A program made the translations under genes and the position numbers. Below, piece after piece: positions 33,353 to 42,627 of a stretch of DNA of 64,000 bases (the stretch's first letter is position 1; every line of letters starts with the position of its first letter). Location of the stretch: assembly GCA_017445405.1 (NCBI GenBank), contig JAFSUD010000012.1, positions 1 through 64,000 on the forward strand. Direction: 5' to 3'. Below the pieces are notes generated by a model. That model was not told the origin of the DNA. It saw nothing but the letters and a program-made list of their open reading frames with translations, and ran no database searches. This DNA is from Synergistaceae bacterium. GTDB lineage: Bacteria; Synergistota; Synergistia; Synergistales; Aminobacteriaceae.

Positions 33353-35002
33353 ATGAAGAAATTACTATCACTAACAATACTGTGCACGCTGCTGTGTAGT
33401 GCCCCTGCATTTTCATCACAGCCAGAGGACGCACTAAGCCCGCAGTATGATGATTCAGTGTATTTAGTTCTGAGGCTTGAAGACACGTCAAGTCTTCTGA
33501 AGTGGATATTTTCGCGTGATAACCTGAATCTGTTTATGCCGTTAATCCTGAAGGGAAAAAGTGAGCTGGAAATAATGGCAGCGTCCGAGTTTCTAAGTGC
33601 TATGGCGTTAATGACCCCATTGCGTTCAATGGCCGTAGTAACAGGGATGAGCAAGCGTGATATAGCTTCGATGACACCGTTATTGCAGGCAGCGTTCAAG
33701 GTAAGCCCTGAAGTATCGGACACAGTGAAGAAGATAGCGAACGGACAGGCAGAAGCGATAGACGTAGCGACGTTATTTATAGGGAGTCGTATAGCCGCGG
33801 CATTTGCTGAGACGATGATAAAGGTAGAGCGCGAGAAGGATAATATCTTCCGTGTGAACAATGATATATTCATGGCAGCCTCAGATGACGTAGTAATATT
33901 CGGTTCATCAATAAACAATGTGCGTCTTTCATTGAAGGCACTTAGCGACCCTAAATCGCGCCTGTTCACGAATAAGCCTTTGCGCTTCCGAGAGAAGGAC
34001 TATGCGTTTCTTCATGTGGACTACGAGACGGCCTCCGAACTTGATGACGAGGGGGAACTAGACGATTTAGACGCGCGCAAATACTTTGACAAGCCGCTTG
34101 AGATAGAATTAGCTTTCCAGCGACTCAAGAATAAGTTCCTGATGTCTGCAGCACTGAATTTCAGCACAGCCCTCAAGAAGGAATATGCAGATAAGATAGC
34201 TAAGGATCTTGCGTTGGTGAAGGGTGGCAATATAGACCTTGACAGCACAGGCAGCAGCGCGAGTCCACTCTTAGCAGTCGGCGGTTATCTGGACTTTGCT
34301 GCAATGAAGGAACAGGAAATTTTGAAGCCCATGATAGACCGTACACTGCGTAATCTGCGGGTACGTTTCGGCATAAGCGAGTCTGAGGCAGCGGATCTTT
34401 TCACCGGAGCATTTTCCGCAGTAGTGAACGGCACAGTAACCTTTGAGTCGTTCCGTCTTCCTGCAGTGTATATCTCTAAGACCGGCCAAGAAGGAGCAGC
34501 AGGGAAAGTGTTTGACCGGCTCACGAAGTCGCCTCATTTCTCGAAGGTACAGGACGGAATACTGCAGCTTGATTCATCACTCAGTCCTATATCCTGTCTT
34601 GCAGCGGACAAAGGCGAAACATTGGGGCTTTACTTTGCGGAACTTGCGAGCCTGTCAGACAAGCCGTCAGTCAAACCCGCGCTGTCTGACCTTATGGAGC
34701 GTGAGTCTATTTCGTCTTTATGGCTGGACTTTGCGGAGATGCAAAACTGGCTGAATGACGAAGCTAACGGAGTATTTGCAGCGATAGGGCCGTTAATGAC
34801 ATTCGGAGGCTACGGGCAGTACTTCAAGGCGTTGCGTGAAATTCTGAGTGCGGAGCTTTCAGTGCCGAGCGTGTCATTGTGGGCGGAGTCGCCGGAAGTT
34901 TTCCGCACAGAGTTTGCGGTGAAGGACATCAACGCTGATAATGGCCTCTTTGCGAAGATAATCAAGCTCTATCAGGAACTGAAGACACCTCCAAAGAAGT
35001 AG
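33353..35002 (+). CDS. exported protein of unknown function (549 residues)
   Basis: An N-terminal signal peptide (LLSLTILCTLLCSAPAFSSQ, residues ~4-23) marks export to the periplasm or surface. The rest is a large alpha/beta region without membrane helices; segments such as DDSVYLVLRLEDTSSLLKWI, MAASDDVVIFGSS and YAFLHVDYETASEL suggest a repeated layout like periplasmic proteins of the DUF3352 kind, but I cannot assign a family. The start ATG 33353 follows AAAGGAGG with 6-base spacing and gives the signal peptide; an earlier in-frame start at 33332 lies within the terminator U-tract. Ends in TAG. Confidence 0.72.
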   Translation: MKKLLSLTILCTLLCSAPAFSSQPEDALSPQYDDSVYLVLRLEDTSSLLKWIFSRDNLNLFMPLILKGKSELEIMAASEFLSAMALMTPLRSMAVVTGMSKRDIASMTPLLQAAFKVSPEVSDTVKKIANGQAEAIDVATLFIGSRIAAAFAETMIKVEREKDNIFRVNNDIFMAASDDVVIFGSSINNVRLSLKALSDPKSRLFTNKPLRFREKDYAFLHVDYETASELDDEGELDDLDARKYFDKPLEIELAFQRLKNKFLMSAALNFSTALKKEYADKIAKDLALVKGGNIDLDSTGSSASPLLAVGGYLDFAAMKEQEILKPMIDRTLRNLRVRFGISESEAADLFTGAFSAVVNGTVTFESFRLPAVYISKTGQEGAAGKVFDRLTKSPHFSKVQDGILQLDSSLSPISCLAADKGETLGLYFAELASLSDKPSVKPALSDLMERESISSLWLDFAEMQNWLNDEANGVFAAIGPLMTFGGYGQYFKALREILSAELSVPSVSLWAESPEVFRTEFAVKDINADNGLFAKIIKLYQELKTPPKK

Positions 35003-35036
35003 CAGACACATACACAACAGCTTATTACTACATTCA

Positions 35037-35076
35037 CCTCCGGCTTCCAGAAAAAGGGGGTCGGAGGATATTTTTT
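35037..35076 (+). terminator. terminator after the exported protein gene
   Basis: CCTCCG (35037-35042) pairs with CGGAGG (35062-35067) around a 19-base loop and is followed by ATATTTTTT. It lies between 35002 and nrdJ. Confidence 0.6.
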
Positions 35077-35103
35077 GCGAAAGGGGAAGGCAATTACTAC
35101 GAA

Positions 35104-37596
35104 ATGAGCATTCATCAATACTTCAGCAACATAGACTCTGCATCATTGGAAAGCAGGGGAGAGTCTAGGCTCTCGGAAAATGCGTTATGGCTTCTCGAGC
35201 AAAGATACTTTGTGCCCAGATATGACCAGGAGATTCAGGCTGTCAGGAAAGAGAAGGATTTTGAGGAGTTCGCGAGACGTGTAGCACGCATAGTGGCCAG
35301 CGCAGAGGTGAACTATTCGGACTCTGCGGAGTGGATACGGACAGTCGAGAAGAATATTGCATCTGACATACTAGGCAGACGGTTTCTCTTCAACTCGCCG
35401 TGCCTGTTCAGTGCAGCAGCAGGCCTCACAGTGATACCCGAACTGTCAGCGATAATATACAAGTCTCCTGACGAGATGACGATAGAGGATTACCGGAAAC
35501 TCTACGCCTCACGCACGAAGAACCAGCAGCTATTTGCGTGTTTTGTGATAAGCGTACCCGACAGCATCGAGGGAATATTTGAGTCGGTGAAGAACGCGAG
35601 CATAATAAGCAAGTTCGGAGGCGGAGTCGGCGGGAACTTCGGGCATTTGCGGGAGCACAGCTCCGAGATAGCGGGCGGAACAGGAGGCAAAGCATCCGGC
35701 CCTGTGTCATTCATGGAGACGTGGAACACAATGGGAGCAGTAGTCGTTCAGGGAGGCAAGAGGCGCGCGGCATTAATGGGGATGCTGTTCGATGACCACC
35801 CGGACATCTTCGACTTCATAGACTGCAAGACTGAGGACGGCAGACTGTCATACTTCAACATCTCAGTAGCGATTTCCGACAAGCTGATGAACGAGGCGGA
35901 GAAGGACGGAGATTTTGAGCTTCATTCGCGTGTAGACGGAAGCACGGTGCGGACGATTAAGGCTCGTGAACTGATGAATCACATCTGCGAATCTGCATGG
36001 AAGCGCGGAGATCCCGGAGTATTCTTTATAGACCGAGCACGTCAGGATAACTTACTCAAGCTCGGCGGTGCGAAGTGGGAGATAGAGTCAACTAACCCCT
36101 GCGGAGAGCAGCCGTTGCCTAACTTCACGAGCTGCAATCTCGGCTCAATCAACGTAGAGATGTTTGCTTGCAAAGATGGCTTTGACTGGTCAGGCTTACG
36201 CGCACAAGTCTTCCGTTCAATGTACTATCTTGATTTAGTTATAGATGCGTGCAGTTACCCCCTTGAAGAGATAGGTGAGCGCACGAAGGCAATACGTCCT
36301 GTAGGATTGGGGATAATGGGGCTTGCTGATGCGTCAATTCTTCAGGGAATAGTCTACGGTTCAGAAGATTTCAATAATTTCTGCCGTAAGCTGGGAGGGG
36401 AATTAGCGCGTTCCGCCTTAAGAGCGACGGTAGGAATAGTGCGGGACATGAAGAAGCCCGCATTCCCTGAACACGAACTAGTTAGCAAGTTATTTGACGG
36501 TGTGAAAGTTCCCTCGACACAGGAGGAGTATTCCTCAATGCTTCAGTCTATGCGTGAAGGAAAGGTAGTGCCTGTAACATTGCTGAACACGTTAGAGGGC
36601 TTTACGTTTGATGAGGCGCGTGAAATACTGCCTGATATATTATCTGGGAACATGCGGAACAGCCGGAGGTTATCAATTGCGCCTACTGGTTCAATCTCAA
36701 TGATACTGGATGCGTCATCAGGTATCGAGCCGAATTTTGCGTGGTCATGGAACAGGCGGGTAATGAAGACTGACGGCTCAGGCTTTGAGAACCGGGACTT
36801 TTGGCACAAGCTACTCACTCCCGAACAGCGTAACGAGTACCGGGCATCAGGCGGTCATCTCTCATCCCCGGAGTACGTAACGGCGTACGACATCACGACG
36901 GAACAGCACGTGAATGTAACGGGAATATTTGCGCAGGTAGTAGACAGCGGGATAAGCAAGACAGTAAATCTTCCTAACAGTGCGACGGTAGGAGATGTGC
37001 AGAGAGTATATCAGGACTGCTATAACATGGGCTGCAAGGGCATAACGATATACCGTGATGGGTCGCGTTCATTCCAGCCCATCGAGGTGAAGAAGGAAGA
37101 GAAGACCCCTGACCCCATACCGGAGGAGAAGTCGCAGAGAGTGAAAGCTCGTCCCGGTTTAATGATGTTCGGGAAGACGATAAAGGACACGACACCGTGG
37201 GGGAGCATTTACGTAACGCTGAATCTTGACGGCAAAGACCCCTTCGAAATATTTGTGAATGTGGGCAAAAGCGGTTCAGAGATGAAGGCGATGACGGAGG
37301 CACTCTCCAGAGTAATATCAATAGGTCTGCGTTCAGGGTGCAGTTTGGAGGACTTTATCGACACATTGAAGGGCTTATCTGGCAAAGAGTACTGGATGCT
37401 GAATTGTGATGAGAGCCATGTAGTGAGGTCGATACCAGATGCGATAGCGTTATTGCTGGAGAAGCTGATTGACCGAGAGGCAGTTGCAGCGAGGCGTAAC
37501 GACAAGGAGCTTATTTGCCCTGAATGCGGGTCGCCTTTAGAGATGATTTCCGGGTGTGAGTATTGCTTCTCGTGCGGATATTCCCCCTGCAAATAA
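35104..37596 (+). CDS. nrdJ: adenosylcobalamin-dependent (class II) ribonucleotide reductase
   Basis: An 830-residue enzyme that reduces ribonucleotides to deoxyribonucleotides with a B12-generated radical and no oxygen need. The N-terminal region has LGRRFLFNSPCLFSA; the catalytic barrel shows NPCGEQPLPNFTSCNLGSIN-type residues (active-site Cys in NPCGE), IRPVGLGIMGLAD and the later SIAPTGSISMI loop. The C-terminal ~230 residues include the NrdJ extension, ending in a zinc ribbon CPECGSPL...CEYCFSCGY, which in the family carries cysteines for re-reduction. The ATG follows an AAGGGGAAGG stretch. No cobalamin riboswitch is seen upstream. Confidence 0.95.
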   Translation: MSIHQYFSNIDSASLESRGESRLSENALWLLEQRYFVPRYDQEIQAVRKEKDFEEFARRVARIVASAEVNYSDSAEWIRTVEKNIASDILGRRFLFNSPCLFSAAAGLTVIPELSAIIYKSPDEMTIEDYRKLYASRTKNQQLFACFVISVPDSIEGIFESVKNASIISKFGGGVGGNFGHLREHSSEIAGGTGGKASGPVSFMETWNTMGAVVVQGGKRRAALMGMLFDDHPDIFDFIDCKTEDGRLSYFNISVAISDKLMNEAEKDGDFELHSRVDGSTVRTIKARELMNHICESAWKRGDPGVFFIDRARQDNLLKLGGAKWEIESTNPCGEQPLPNFTSCNLGSINVEMFACKDGFDWSGLRAQVFRSMYYLDLVIDACSYPLEEIGERTKAIRPVGLGIMGLADASILQGIVYGSEDFNNFCRKLGGELARSALRATVGIVRDMKKPAFPEHELVSKLFDGVKVPSTQEEYSSMLQSMREGKVVPVTLLNTLEGFTFDEAREILPDILSGNMRNSRRLSIAPTGSISMILDASSGIEPNFAWSWNRRVMKTDGSGFENRDFWHKLLTPEQRNEYRASGGHLSSPEYVTAYDITTEQHVNVTGIFAQVVDSGISKTVNLPNSATVGDVQRVYQDCYNMGCKGITIYRDGSRSFQPIEVKKEEKTPDPIPEEKSQRVKARPGLMMFGKTIKDTTPWGSIYVTLNLDGKDPFEIFVNVGKSGSEMKAMTEALSRVISIGLRSGCSLEDFIDTLKGLSGKEYWMLNCDESHVVRSIPDAIALLLEKLIDREAVAARRNDKELICPECGSPLEMISGCEYCFSCGYSPCK

Positions 37597-37611
37597 ATGA
37601 AGGAGATTATT

Positions 37612-38061
37612 TTGACTATGTTTAAGCGTATTATTTCTTCGTTGGTTATATTGGCTGTGTTTGCGTCGTTGTCTCTGGCGAAGGCTAAGGATTTCGGCCC
37701 GCTTACTATTGATGTTCCTTCCGGCTGGAAGATACTTAGAGCCAATGACAGCACTATCGTCATAAGCACTTTGGACGAGACGAAAGCCCTTCGTGTAGAT
37801 GCCGGCAGACTTGACGGAAGGACATTGGAAGAGGTTGCGCAGGCTGCAGCGAAGGAGATGAACGGAACGAAGCCTCGTTACGACAAGAAGACTGGAACAT
37901 ATCGTTTTAGGGGTATGCTAGAGTCGATGTATGAGATGAACATAATTGTGCGAGGTTTTGAGAACAGTGATGTTGTAGTACGTATATTTTGGGCTGCAGA
38001 TGGAGCAAGTATCAGCAAGAAGCAAGTTGAAAGCATACTCAATTCTCTCAGAGTAAGGTAG
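37612..38061 (+). CDS. small exported protein of unknown function
   Basis: About 149 residues with a signal peptide (FKRIISSLVILAVFASLSLA) followed by a short alpha/beta domain beginning FGPLTIDVPSGWKIL and including STLDETKALRVDAGRLDG, a pattern seen in secreted lipoprotein-like domains; I cannot name the family. The start is TTG 37612, 6 bases after AAGGAG, or ATG 37618; the ATG at 37597 directly after the nrdJ stop forms part of the ribosome-binding site and is less likely. It follows nrdJ closely and may be co-transcribed. Ends in TAG, followed by a terminator. Confidence 0.68.
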   Translation: MTMFKRIISSLVILAVFASLSLAKAKDFGPLTIDVPSGWKILRANDSTIVISTLDETKALRVDAGRLDGRTLEEVAQAAAKEMNGTKPRYDKKTGTYRFRGMLESMYEMNIIVRGFENSDVVVRIFWAADGASISKKQVESILNSLRVR

Positions 38062-38076
38062 TATCAATAAATGCAT

Positions 38077-38110
38077 ATCCCCCAGCCTGCTGAATGCCGG
38101 GGGATTTCAT
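38077..38110 (+). terminator. terminator after 37612-38061, between convergent genes
   Basis: ATCCCCC (38077-38083) pairs with GGGGGAT (38099-38105), followed by TTCATT. It lies between the plus-strand small gene and the minus-strand sugar transferase and could act both ways. Confidence 0.7.
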
Positions 38111-38116
38111 TACGCT

Positions 38117-39298
38117 CTAATATGCTCCGTCCGCCTTGAACACCACCGGAAACGTCTTCAGAATTAGCTTCACGTCCTCCCAAATGCTCATGTTCTCTAT
38201 GTAGTCTAAATCCATCTCAATCCATTGCTCCCACTTAATGTCTGCTCTTCCGCTGACCTGCCAGTAGCACGTAAGGCCTGGACGTACGAGCCATCTTTGT
38301 TTGTCGTAATCATCGCAAGTATCCATGTGGAGAGTGATAATCGGACGAGGGCCGACGACTGACATATCACCGACAAAGATATTCCAAAGCTGAGGGAGTT
38401 CATCAATGCTGTACTTTCTGATGAAATGCCCTACTTTAGTAATTCTTGGGTCATCCTTAATCTTGAATGTGTGGCCTGTCATCTCGTTATCCTTCAGGAG
38501 TTCCTTAATCTTGGCCTCAGCATTGGGTATCATTGAGCGGAACTTGTGCATGTGGAAAGTTGACATGTCTTTACCGTAGCGTTTGGCACTGAAAAATACC
38601 GGGCCTCCGTCTTCGAGCTTGATAGCTATTGCGGTGATTAGCAGCACCGGCGATAAAATTACAAGTGCAAATCCTGACGATACAATGTCAAACGCCCTCT
38701 TGATGAACAGGTAGACCTTGCTCTTCTTGGCGAGGACAGCCTTCATGTTGTGCCTGTAGTCCTTGCGCAGGGAAGTATCCGGAATTTCCGGGGGATTTTC
38801 TGCAGCACACGCAGGCTTTGCGGTGAAGAGAGTGAATGCTTCTGACCTCGAGGCCAAGACATGGCGCAGTGAGTACCTGAAGAGGAAGTTTACAGCCATG
38901 AAGAGTAGGAGGCTCGCCATGACGGGGAAGAACGGCACAGGTACATCGCTGGTGAAGGCGAACAGCACCGTCAAAATCACAATCAGTGTCCACGCCCTGA
39001 CAAGTTTTCTTTTCTCCTCCCTGAACTCTCGGTACAGGATGCCATACCCATAGAGTGAGCTGAATGCGTAACACAGGGGGATTATTCCAGAGAGGAAGAG
39101 GTCATAGCCTGCTTCAAGTGTTTCTGCTGACAGCGCGAGCAATGCCGACAGTAAGGCCTGATGAATGACTAGGTCAAACGCTGCCTGAATAACTGCTGAT
39201 GATAGATTGAGAACTTTACGTGTTAGTGCTGACGGTGTTACTTGAGAAAGTGAATCAGGTGGTGTGGTGTGGTGTGGTGTGCTAGTGTACACGTTCAT
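38117..39298 (-). CDS. priming sugar transferase (polyprenyl-phosphate sugar-phosphotransferase)
   Basis: A 393-residue membrane enzyme that transfers a sugar-phosphate to the lipid carrier to begin a surface glycan. The N-terminal part has about four membrane helices (residues ~30-150); a linker with the AEAFTLFTAK region follows; the C-terminal bacterial sugar transferase domain (~195-393) has FDIVSSGFALVILSP, KRYGKDMSTFHMHKFRSM, DELPQLWNIFVGDMSVVGPRP and PGLTCYWQVSGR. Unlike its paralogue at 44.3 kb it lacks the full nucleotide-binding middle domain. Codons 8-14 are written in a 5-bp tandem repeat, so repeat-number change would shift the frame just after the start. Confidence 0.92.
   Translation of the reverse strand: MNVYTSTPHHTTPPDSLSQVTPSALTRKVLNLSSAVIQAAFDLVIHQALLSALLALSAETLEAGYDLFLSGIIPLCYAFSSLYGYGILYREFREEKRKLVRAWTLIVILTVLFAFTSDVPVPFFPVMASLLLFMAVNFLFRYSLRHVLASRSEAFTLFTAKPACAAENPPEIPDTSLRKDYRHNMKAVLAKKSKVYLFIKRAFDIVSSGFALVILSPVLLITAIAIKLEDGGPVFFSAKRYGKDMSTFHMHKFRSMIPNAEAKIKELLKDNEMTGHTFKIKDDPRITKVGHFIRKYSIDELPQLWNIFVGDMSVVGPRPIITLHMDTCDDYDKQRWLVRPGLTCYWQVSGRADIKWEQWIEMDLDYIENMSIWEDVKLILKTFPVVFKADGAY
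39258..39280 (-). repeat. GGTGT microsatellite (4 units) in the sugar transferase 5' coding end
   Basis: Four perfect GGTGT units (plus strand, 39261-39280) preceded by a partial GGT. On the coding strand they encode part of STPHHTTPP, within the first 15 codons. A 5-bp unit is not a multiple of three. Confidence 0.9.
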
Positions 39299-39349
39299 GA
39301 CGATTATGTCAAGTCCTTTCGTTATAATGTATTATTGCTGGCGAGATTA

Positions 39350-39381
39350 TATCATGAAACCCCCGCAATGACTCACGGGGG
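39350..39381 (-). terminator. terminator candidate after folD
   Basis: On the minus strand CCCCCG (39381-39376) pairs with CGGGGG (39365-39360), followed by TTTCATGATAT. The tail is only moderately U-rich. An extended -10 (TGATATAAT) for the sugar transferase overlaps the tail. Confidence 0.55.
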
Positions 39382-39394
39382 CGATATTAACTCT

Positions 39395-40243
39395 TTACCC
39401 TAACATTTTTGCGGCCTTCAACAAGTTCTCGGCGAGTATTGATGTAGTTACCGCTCCTACTCCTCCGGGCACAGGACTCACCGCACGAACTATAGGCTCT
39501 ACCTTCTCGAAGTCCACATCTCCGCACAAGTTGCCTTCACTGTCCGTGTCAATCCCAACGTCAACAACTACACTCTTCCTCGTAACGTAGTCCGCAGTGA
39601 GCATCTTAGCTTGTCCCGCAGCAGCTATCACTATATCCGCACGCTTGCAGATCTCCTGAATGTTCTGCGTCCTGCTGTGGCACACTGTAACTGTCGCATT
39701 AGCCTTCAGCATCAGCATCGCTAGTGGACGGCCCACGACCATACTGCGACCAACTATTACGACATTATGTCCTGCAACGTCATAGCCGTATTGTGCGAGC
39801 ATAGCCATCACCGCCGACGGAGTGCACGGAGCAAAGCCCTCATTCTCTCCGGCAAATATTCTCGCCGCGTTCACCGGACTCATGCCGTCAATATCCTTCT
39901 TGGGGTTCATGTGAAGTATTGCGTAGTTGTCGCTCAGTCCTTCAGGTAATGGTCTGAACAGCAATATTCCGTGAATATATGGGTCATCGTTTACTAACAT
40001 GAACTGTGAATCGAAGTCGTCCTGCGAGATGTCCTCAGGTAGTTCATGAACATCTACATCAATACCCAAAGTGTGAAAGCGTTTGAGTATGGAGCGTTCA
40101 TAGACCAAATCATCATCTCTGTTCCCTACACGGACAATCCCTAGCGTAGGATTTATGCCTTTGCCCTTGAGTTCAGAGACTTTTGCTAAGAGCATTTCCT
40201 TCATTCTTGCGGATACTTCTTTTCCGCTCATCACTACAGCCAT
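39395..40243 (-). CDS. folD: methylenetetrahydrofolate dehydrogenase / methenyltetrahydrofolate cyclohydrolase
   Basis: A 282-residue bifunctional folate enzyme linking methylene-, methenyl- and 10-formyl-tetrahydrofolate. Visible: N-terminal catalytic region with VYERSILKRFHTLGID (Lys in the family YxxxK motif appears as YERSILK), ILLFRPLPEG, the P-loop-like HNVVIVGRSMVVGRPLAMLM and the C-terminal SPVPGGVGAVTTSIL. The start shares the A of the upstream fchA stop (TAATG). Third gene of fhs-fchA-folD. Confidence 0.95.
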   Translation of the reverse strand: MAVVMSGKEVSARMKEMLLAKVSELKGKGINPTLGIVRVGNRDDDLVYERSILKRFHTLGIDVDVHELPEDISQDDFDSQFMLVNDDPYIHGILLFRPLPEGLSDNYAILHMNPKKDIDGMSPVNAARIFAGENEGFAPCTPSAVMAMLAQYGYDVAGHNVVIVGRSMVVGRPLAMLMLKANATVTVCHSRTQNIQEICKRADIVIAAAGQAKMLTADYVTRKSVVVDVGIDTDSEGNLCGDVDFEKVEPIVRAVSPVPGGVGAVTTSILAENLLKAAKMLG

Positions 40244-40860
40244 TATTTCACCGCCTCCTGTATTTCACGCAGTAATTCTTCTGCTTCATGTTCTGCGTTC
40301 TCTGCCCATGCTCTCACACGCTTTACATACTCTGCATCATGAATCACGGCCAAGTTAGCGCGTATGCTGTCCATAGCGATTAATATTCCTGCATGAGCCT
40401 CAATCCCTGCAGCAGCCAAATCACAAGCTGCTGTTGCGTTGGACTTCCCGAGAAGATTTTTCGAGAGCCTCATCACTTCTAGGCAGTTGTTGATGGTGTT
40501 CGTAGGTGCTGAAGTTGCAGACTTGTACGCCTCCTGCAATGCCCGCGAACGTTCAGCCTTCTCATCATCTGTAGACTTAGGAAGCCTGAGTGCAGCAATA
40601 ACGCCGTTGTAGGAAGACATGTCGTCCCTAAGACAGTCAAGCAATCTTTGTGTGAGTGCCTCAGATTTCGTGAGAGTCTCCCTCGCCAAAGCATCATAAT
40701 CTGCATACTTAGGCCTTCCTGCTGTGAGATTGCAGAGCATCGAGACGAGAGCAGCTCCCATTGCGCCGGATAATGCAGCTACGCTCCCTCCGCCCGGAGC
40801 AGGAGACCCCGAACCTAACTCTGCGAGAAAATCGCTAACTGTTACTGTCTTGATGTCCAT
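40243..40860 (-). CDS. fchA: methenyltetrahydrofolate cyclohydrolase, cyclodeaminase/cyclohydrolase family
   Basis: A 205-residue all-helical protein of the formiminotransferase-cyclodeaminase family. The N terminus carries FLAELGSGSPAPGGGSVAAL, the signature loop, followed by helices with LCNLTAGRPKY. In anaerobes, free-standing members act as methenyl-THF cyclohydrolase (FchA) or, with histidine degradation, as cyclodeaminase (FtcD C domain); position between fhs and folD favours the cyclohydrolase role. The start ATG at 40860 is 2 bases after the fhs TAG; an earlier in-frame start would overlap fhs. Confidence 0.88.
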   Translation of the reverse strand: MDIKTVTVSDFLAELGSGSPAPGGGSVAALSGAMGAALVSMLCNLTAGRPKYADYDALARETLTKSEALTQRLLDCLRDDMSSYNGVIAALRLPKSTDDEKAERSRALQEAYKSATSAPTNTINNCLEVMRLSKNLLGKSNATAACDLAAAGIEAHAGILIAMDSIRANLAVIHDAEYVKRVRAWAENAEHEAEELLREIQEAVK

Positions 40861-40861
40861 G

Positions 40862-42535
40862 CTAGAACAGCCCCGTAATCTTTCCGTCAGCGTCAACGTC
40901 AATATTCAGTGCAGCAGGTTTCTTAGGGAGGCCGGGCATTGTCATTATGCTTCCTGTAATCGCCACTAAGAAGCCCGCACCTGCAGAGAGCCTCACTTCA
41001 CGAACTGTAATTCTGAAGCCTGAAGGCCTCCCGATTTTTGCGGGGTCGTCTGAGAGTGAGTATTGAGTTTTTGCCATGCATACGAGCAAATTATCTTTGC
41101 CGAGTTCGTGAATGCGTTCTAAGTCCTTCTCTGCCTGAAGCGTGAAGTCCACTCCGTCAGCACCGTAGATTTCGCGGGCTATGGCGTTCATCTTCTCTTT
41201 AGGGGACATGTCAGCGTCATAGATGAACTTGAACGTTGAGGGTTTTTCGCACGCCTTCACAACTTTCTGCGCTAACTCTATGCCTCCTTTTCCGCCCTTC
41301 TCCCAGACTTCAGAGAGTGCAAACTCCGCACCGAGTTCTTCACACTTCTTTGCAACGAGTGCAAGCTCCGCGTTGGTGTCAGTGGGGAACTTGTTAATTG
41401 CCACGACGACAGGGAGGCCGTACTTCGTGATGTTCTCTATGTGCTTGATGAGGTTCGGGATACCTGCCTCTAATGCGTCTAAGTCCTCTCGCGCTAAATC
41501 CTTCTTGCTGAGGCCTCCGTGCATCTTCAACGCCCTCACTGTCGCAACAACGACTACTGCATCAGGCTTGAGGCCCGCCATTCTGCACTTGATGTCAAGG
41601 AATTTCTCTGCTCCCAAGTCAGCACCGAAGCCCGCCTCCGTTACGAGATAGTCAGCGCACTTGAGGCCGAGCCGTGTAGCCTGTACGGAGTTGCAGCCGT
41701 GAGCAATATTCGCGAAAGGCCCTCCGTGAATGAATGCTGGTGAACCTTCGAGAGTCTGAGCTAAATTCGGCTTGATTGCGTCTTTGAGGAGTGCAGCCAT
41801 TGACCCCGCAGCGTGAATATCATCAACAGTTACGGGCTTGTTGTCGTAAGTGTAGGCCAAGACCATACGGCCGAGACGAGCCTTCAGATCCATCAAGTCA
41901 GACGCGAGACAGAATATCGCCATTACCTCAGAAGCTACCGTGATGTCAAAGCCTGATTCTCTGGGTACGCCGTTAGCCGGGCCTCCCAAGCCTATAACGA
42001 TATTTCGGAGAGCGCGCTCGTTGAGATCCATTGCCCGCCGGAAAACTATTCTTCGTGGGTCAATGCCGAGTTCGTTTCCCTGCTGAATGTGATTGTCGAG
42101 CATGGCTGCGCAGAGATTATGAGCTGTCGTGATTGCGTGAAGGTCTCCGGTGAAGTGAAGGTTAATATCCTCCATCGGGATAACTTGTGCGTAACCTCCT
42201 CCAGCTGCTCCGCCCTTAAGTCCGAAGCTCGGCCCGAGAGACGGCTCGCGCAAAGCTGCACATGCTTTCTTGCCTATAGCGTTAAGGCCGTCAGTGAGTC
42301 CGACGCTTGTAGTAGTCTTGCCTTCACCTGCAGGTGTAGGCGTGATTGCTGTAACGAGTATTAATTTGCCGTCTGGTTTGTCCTTGAGGCTCTTTAGTAC
42401 TGCGGGAGAAATTTTAGCCTTATACCTGCCGTAAAGCTCCAAATCGTCCTCAGAGATGCCTAACTTTTCAGCTACCTTGACGATTGGCAGAGGGTTAGCT
42501 GCCTGTGCAATTTCTATGTCGCTGAGAAATGCCAT
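40862..42535 (-). CDS. fhs: formate-tetrahydrofolate ligase
   Basis: A 557-residue enzyme joining formate to tetrahydrofolate with ATP, giving 10-formyl-THF. The P-loop [16 protein letters not shown] is near residue 65-80; other family stretches are [23 protein letters not shown] (shown in parts), [25 protein letters not shown] and [11 protein letters not shown]. Length is normal. First gene of the C1 cluster; a TATAAT on the opposite strand (42599) belongs to the divergent rpn gene. The cluster supports formate assimilation or glycine/histidine-linked C1 flux. Ends in TAG. Confidence 0.97.
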   Translation of the reverse strand: MAFLSDIEIAQAANPLPIVKVAEKLGISEDDLELYGRYKAKISPAVLKSLKDKPDGKLILVTAITPTPAGEGKTTTSVGLTDGLNAIGKKACAALREPSLGPSFGLKGGAAGGGYAQVIPMEDINLHFTGDLHAITTAHNLCAAMLDNHIQQGNELGIDPRRIVFRRAMDLNERALRNIVIGLGGPANGVPRESGFDITVASEVMAIFCLASDLMDLKARLGRMVLAYTYDNKPVTVDDIHAAGSMAALLKDAIKPNLAQTLEGSPAFIHGGPFANIAHGCNSVQATRLGLKCADYLVTEAGFGADLGAEKFLDIKCRMAGLKPDAVVVVATVRALKMHGGLSKKDLAREDLDALEAGIPNLIKHIENITKYGLPVVVAINKFPTDTNAELALVAKKCEELGAEFALSEVWEKGGKGGIELAQKVVKACEKPSTFKFIYDADMSPKEKMNAIAREIYGADGVDFTLQAEKDLERIHELGKDNLLVCMAKTQYSLSDDPAKIGRPSGFRITVREVRLSAGAGFLVAITGSIMTMPGLPKKPAALNIDVDADGKITGLF

Positions 42536-42598
42536 TAATAATTTATCCTCCTAAGCTGTTAATTGATTGAGTGGATATTCTACCAGATTTGCAGGGGC

Positions 42599-42604
42599 TA
42601 TAAT
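42599..42604 (+). promoter_or_regulatory. consensus -10 of the Rpn nuclease gene
   Basis: TATAAT (42599-42604) lies about 24 bases before the start codon; no convincing -35 hexamer is found at 16-18 bp. Confidence 0.45.
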
Positions 42605-42627
42605 ATCAACATGAGGAGGTGAAATGT

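Noticed and set aside
35003-35103. Cobalamin riboswitch upstream of nrdJ
   Set aside because: The gap is only 101 bases, is filled largely by a terminator hairpin and lacks the B12-box sequence.
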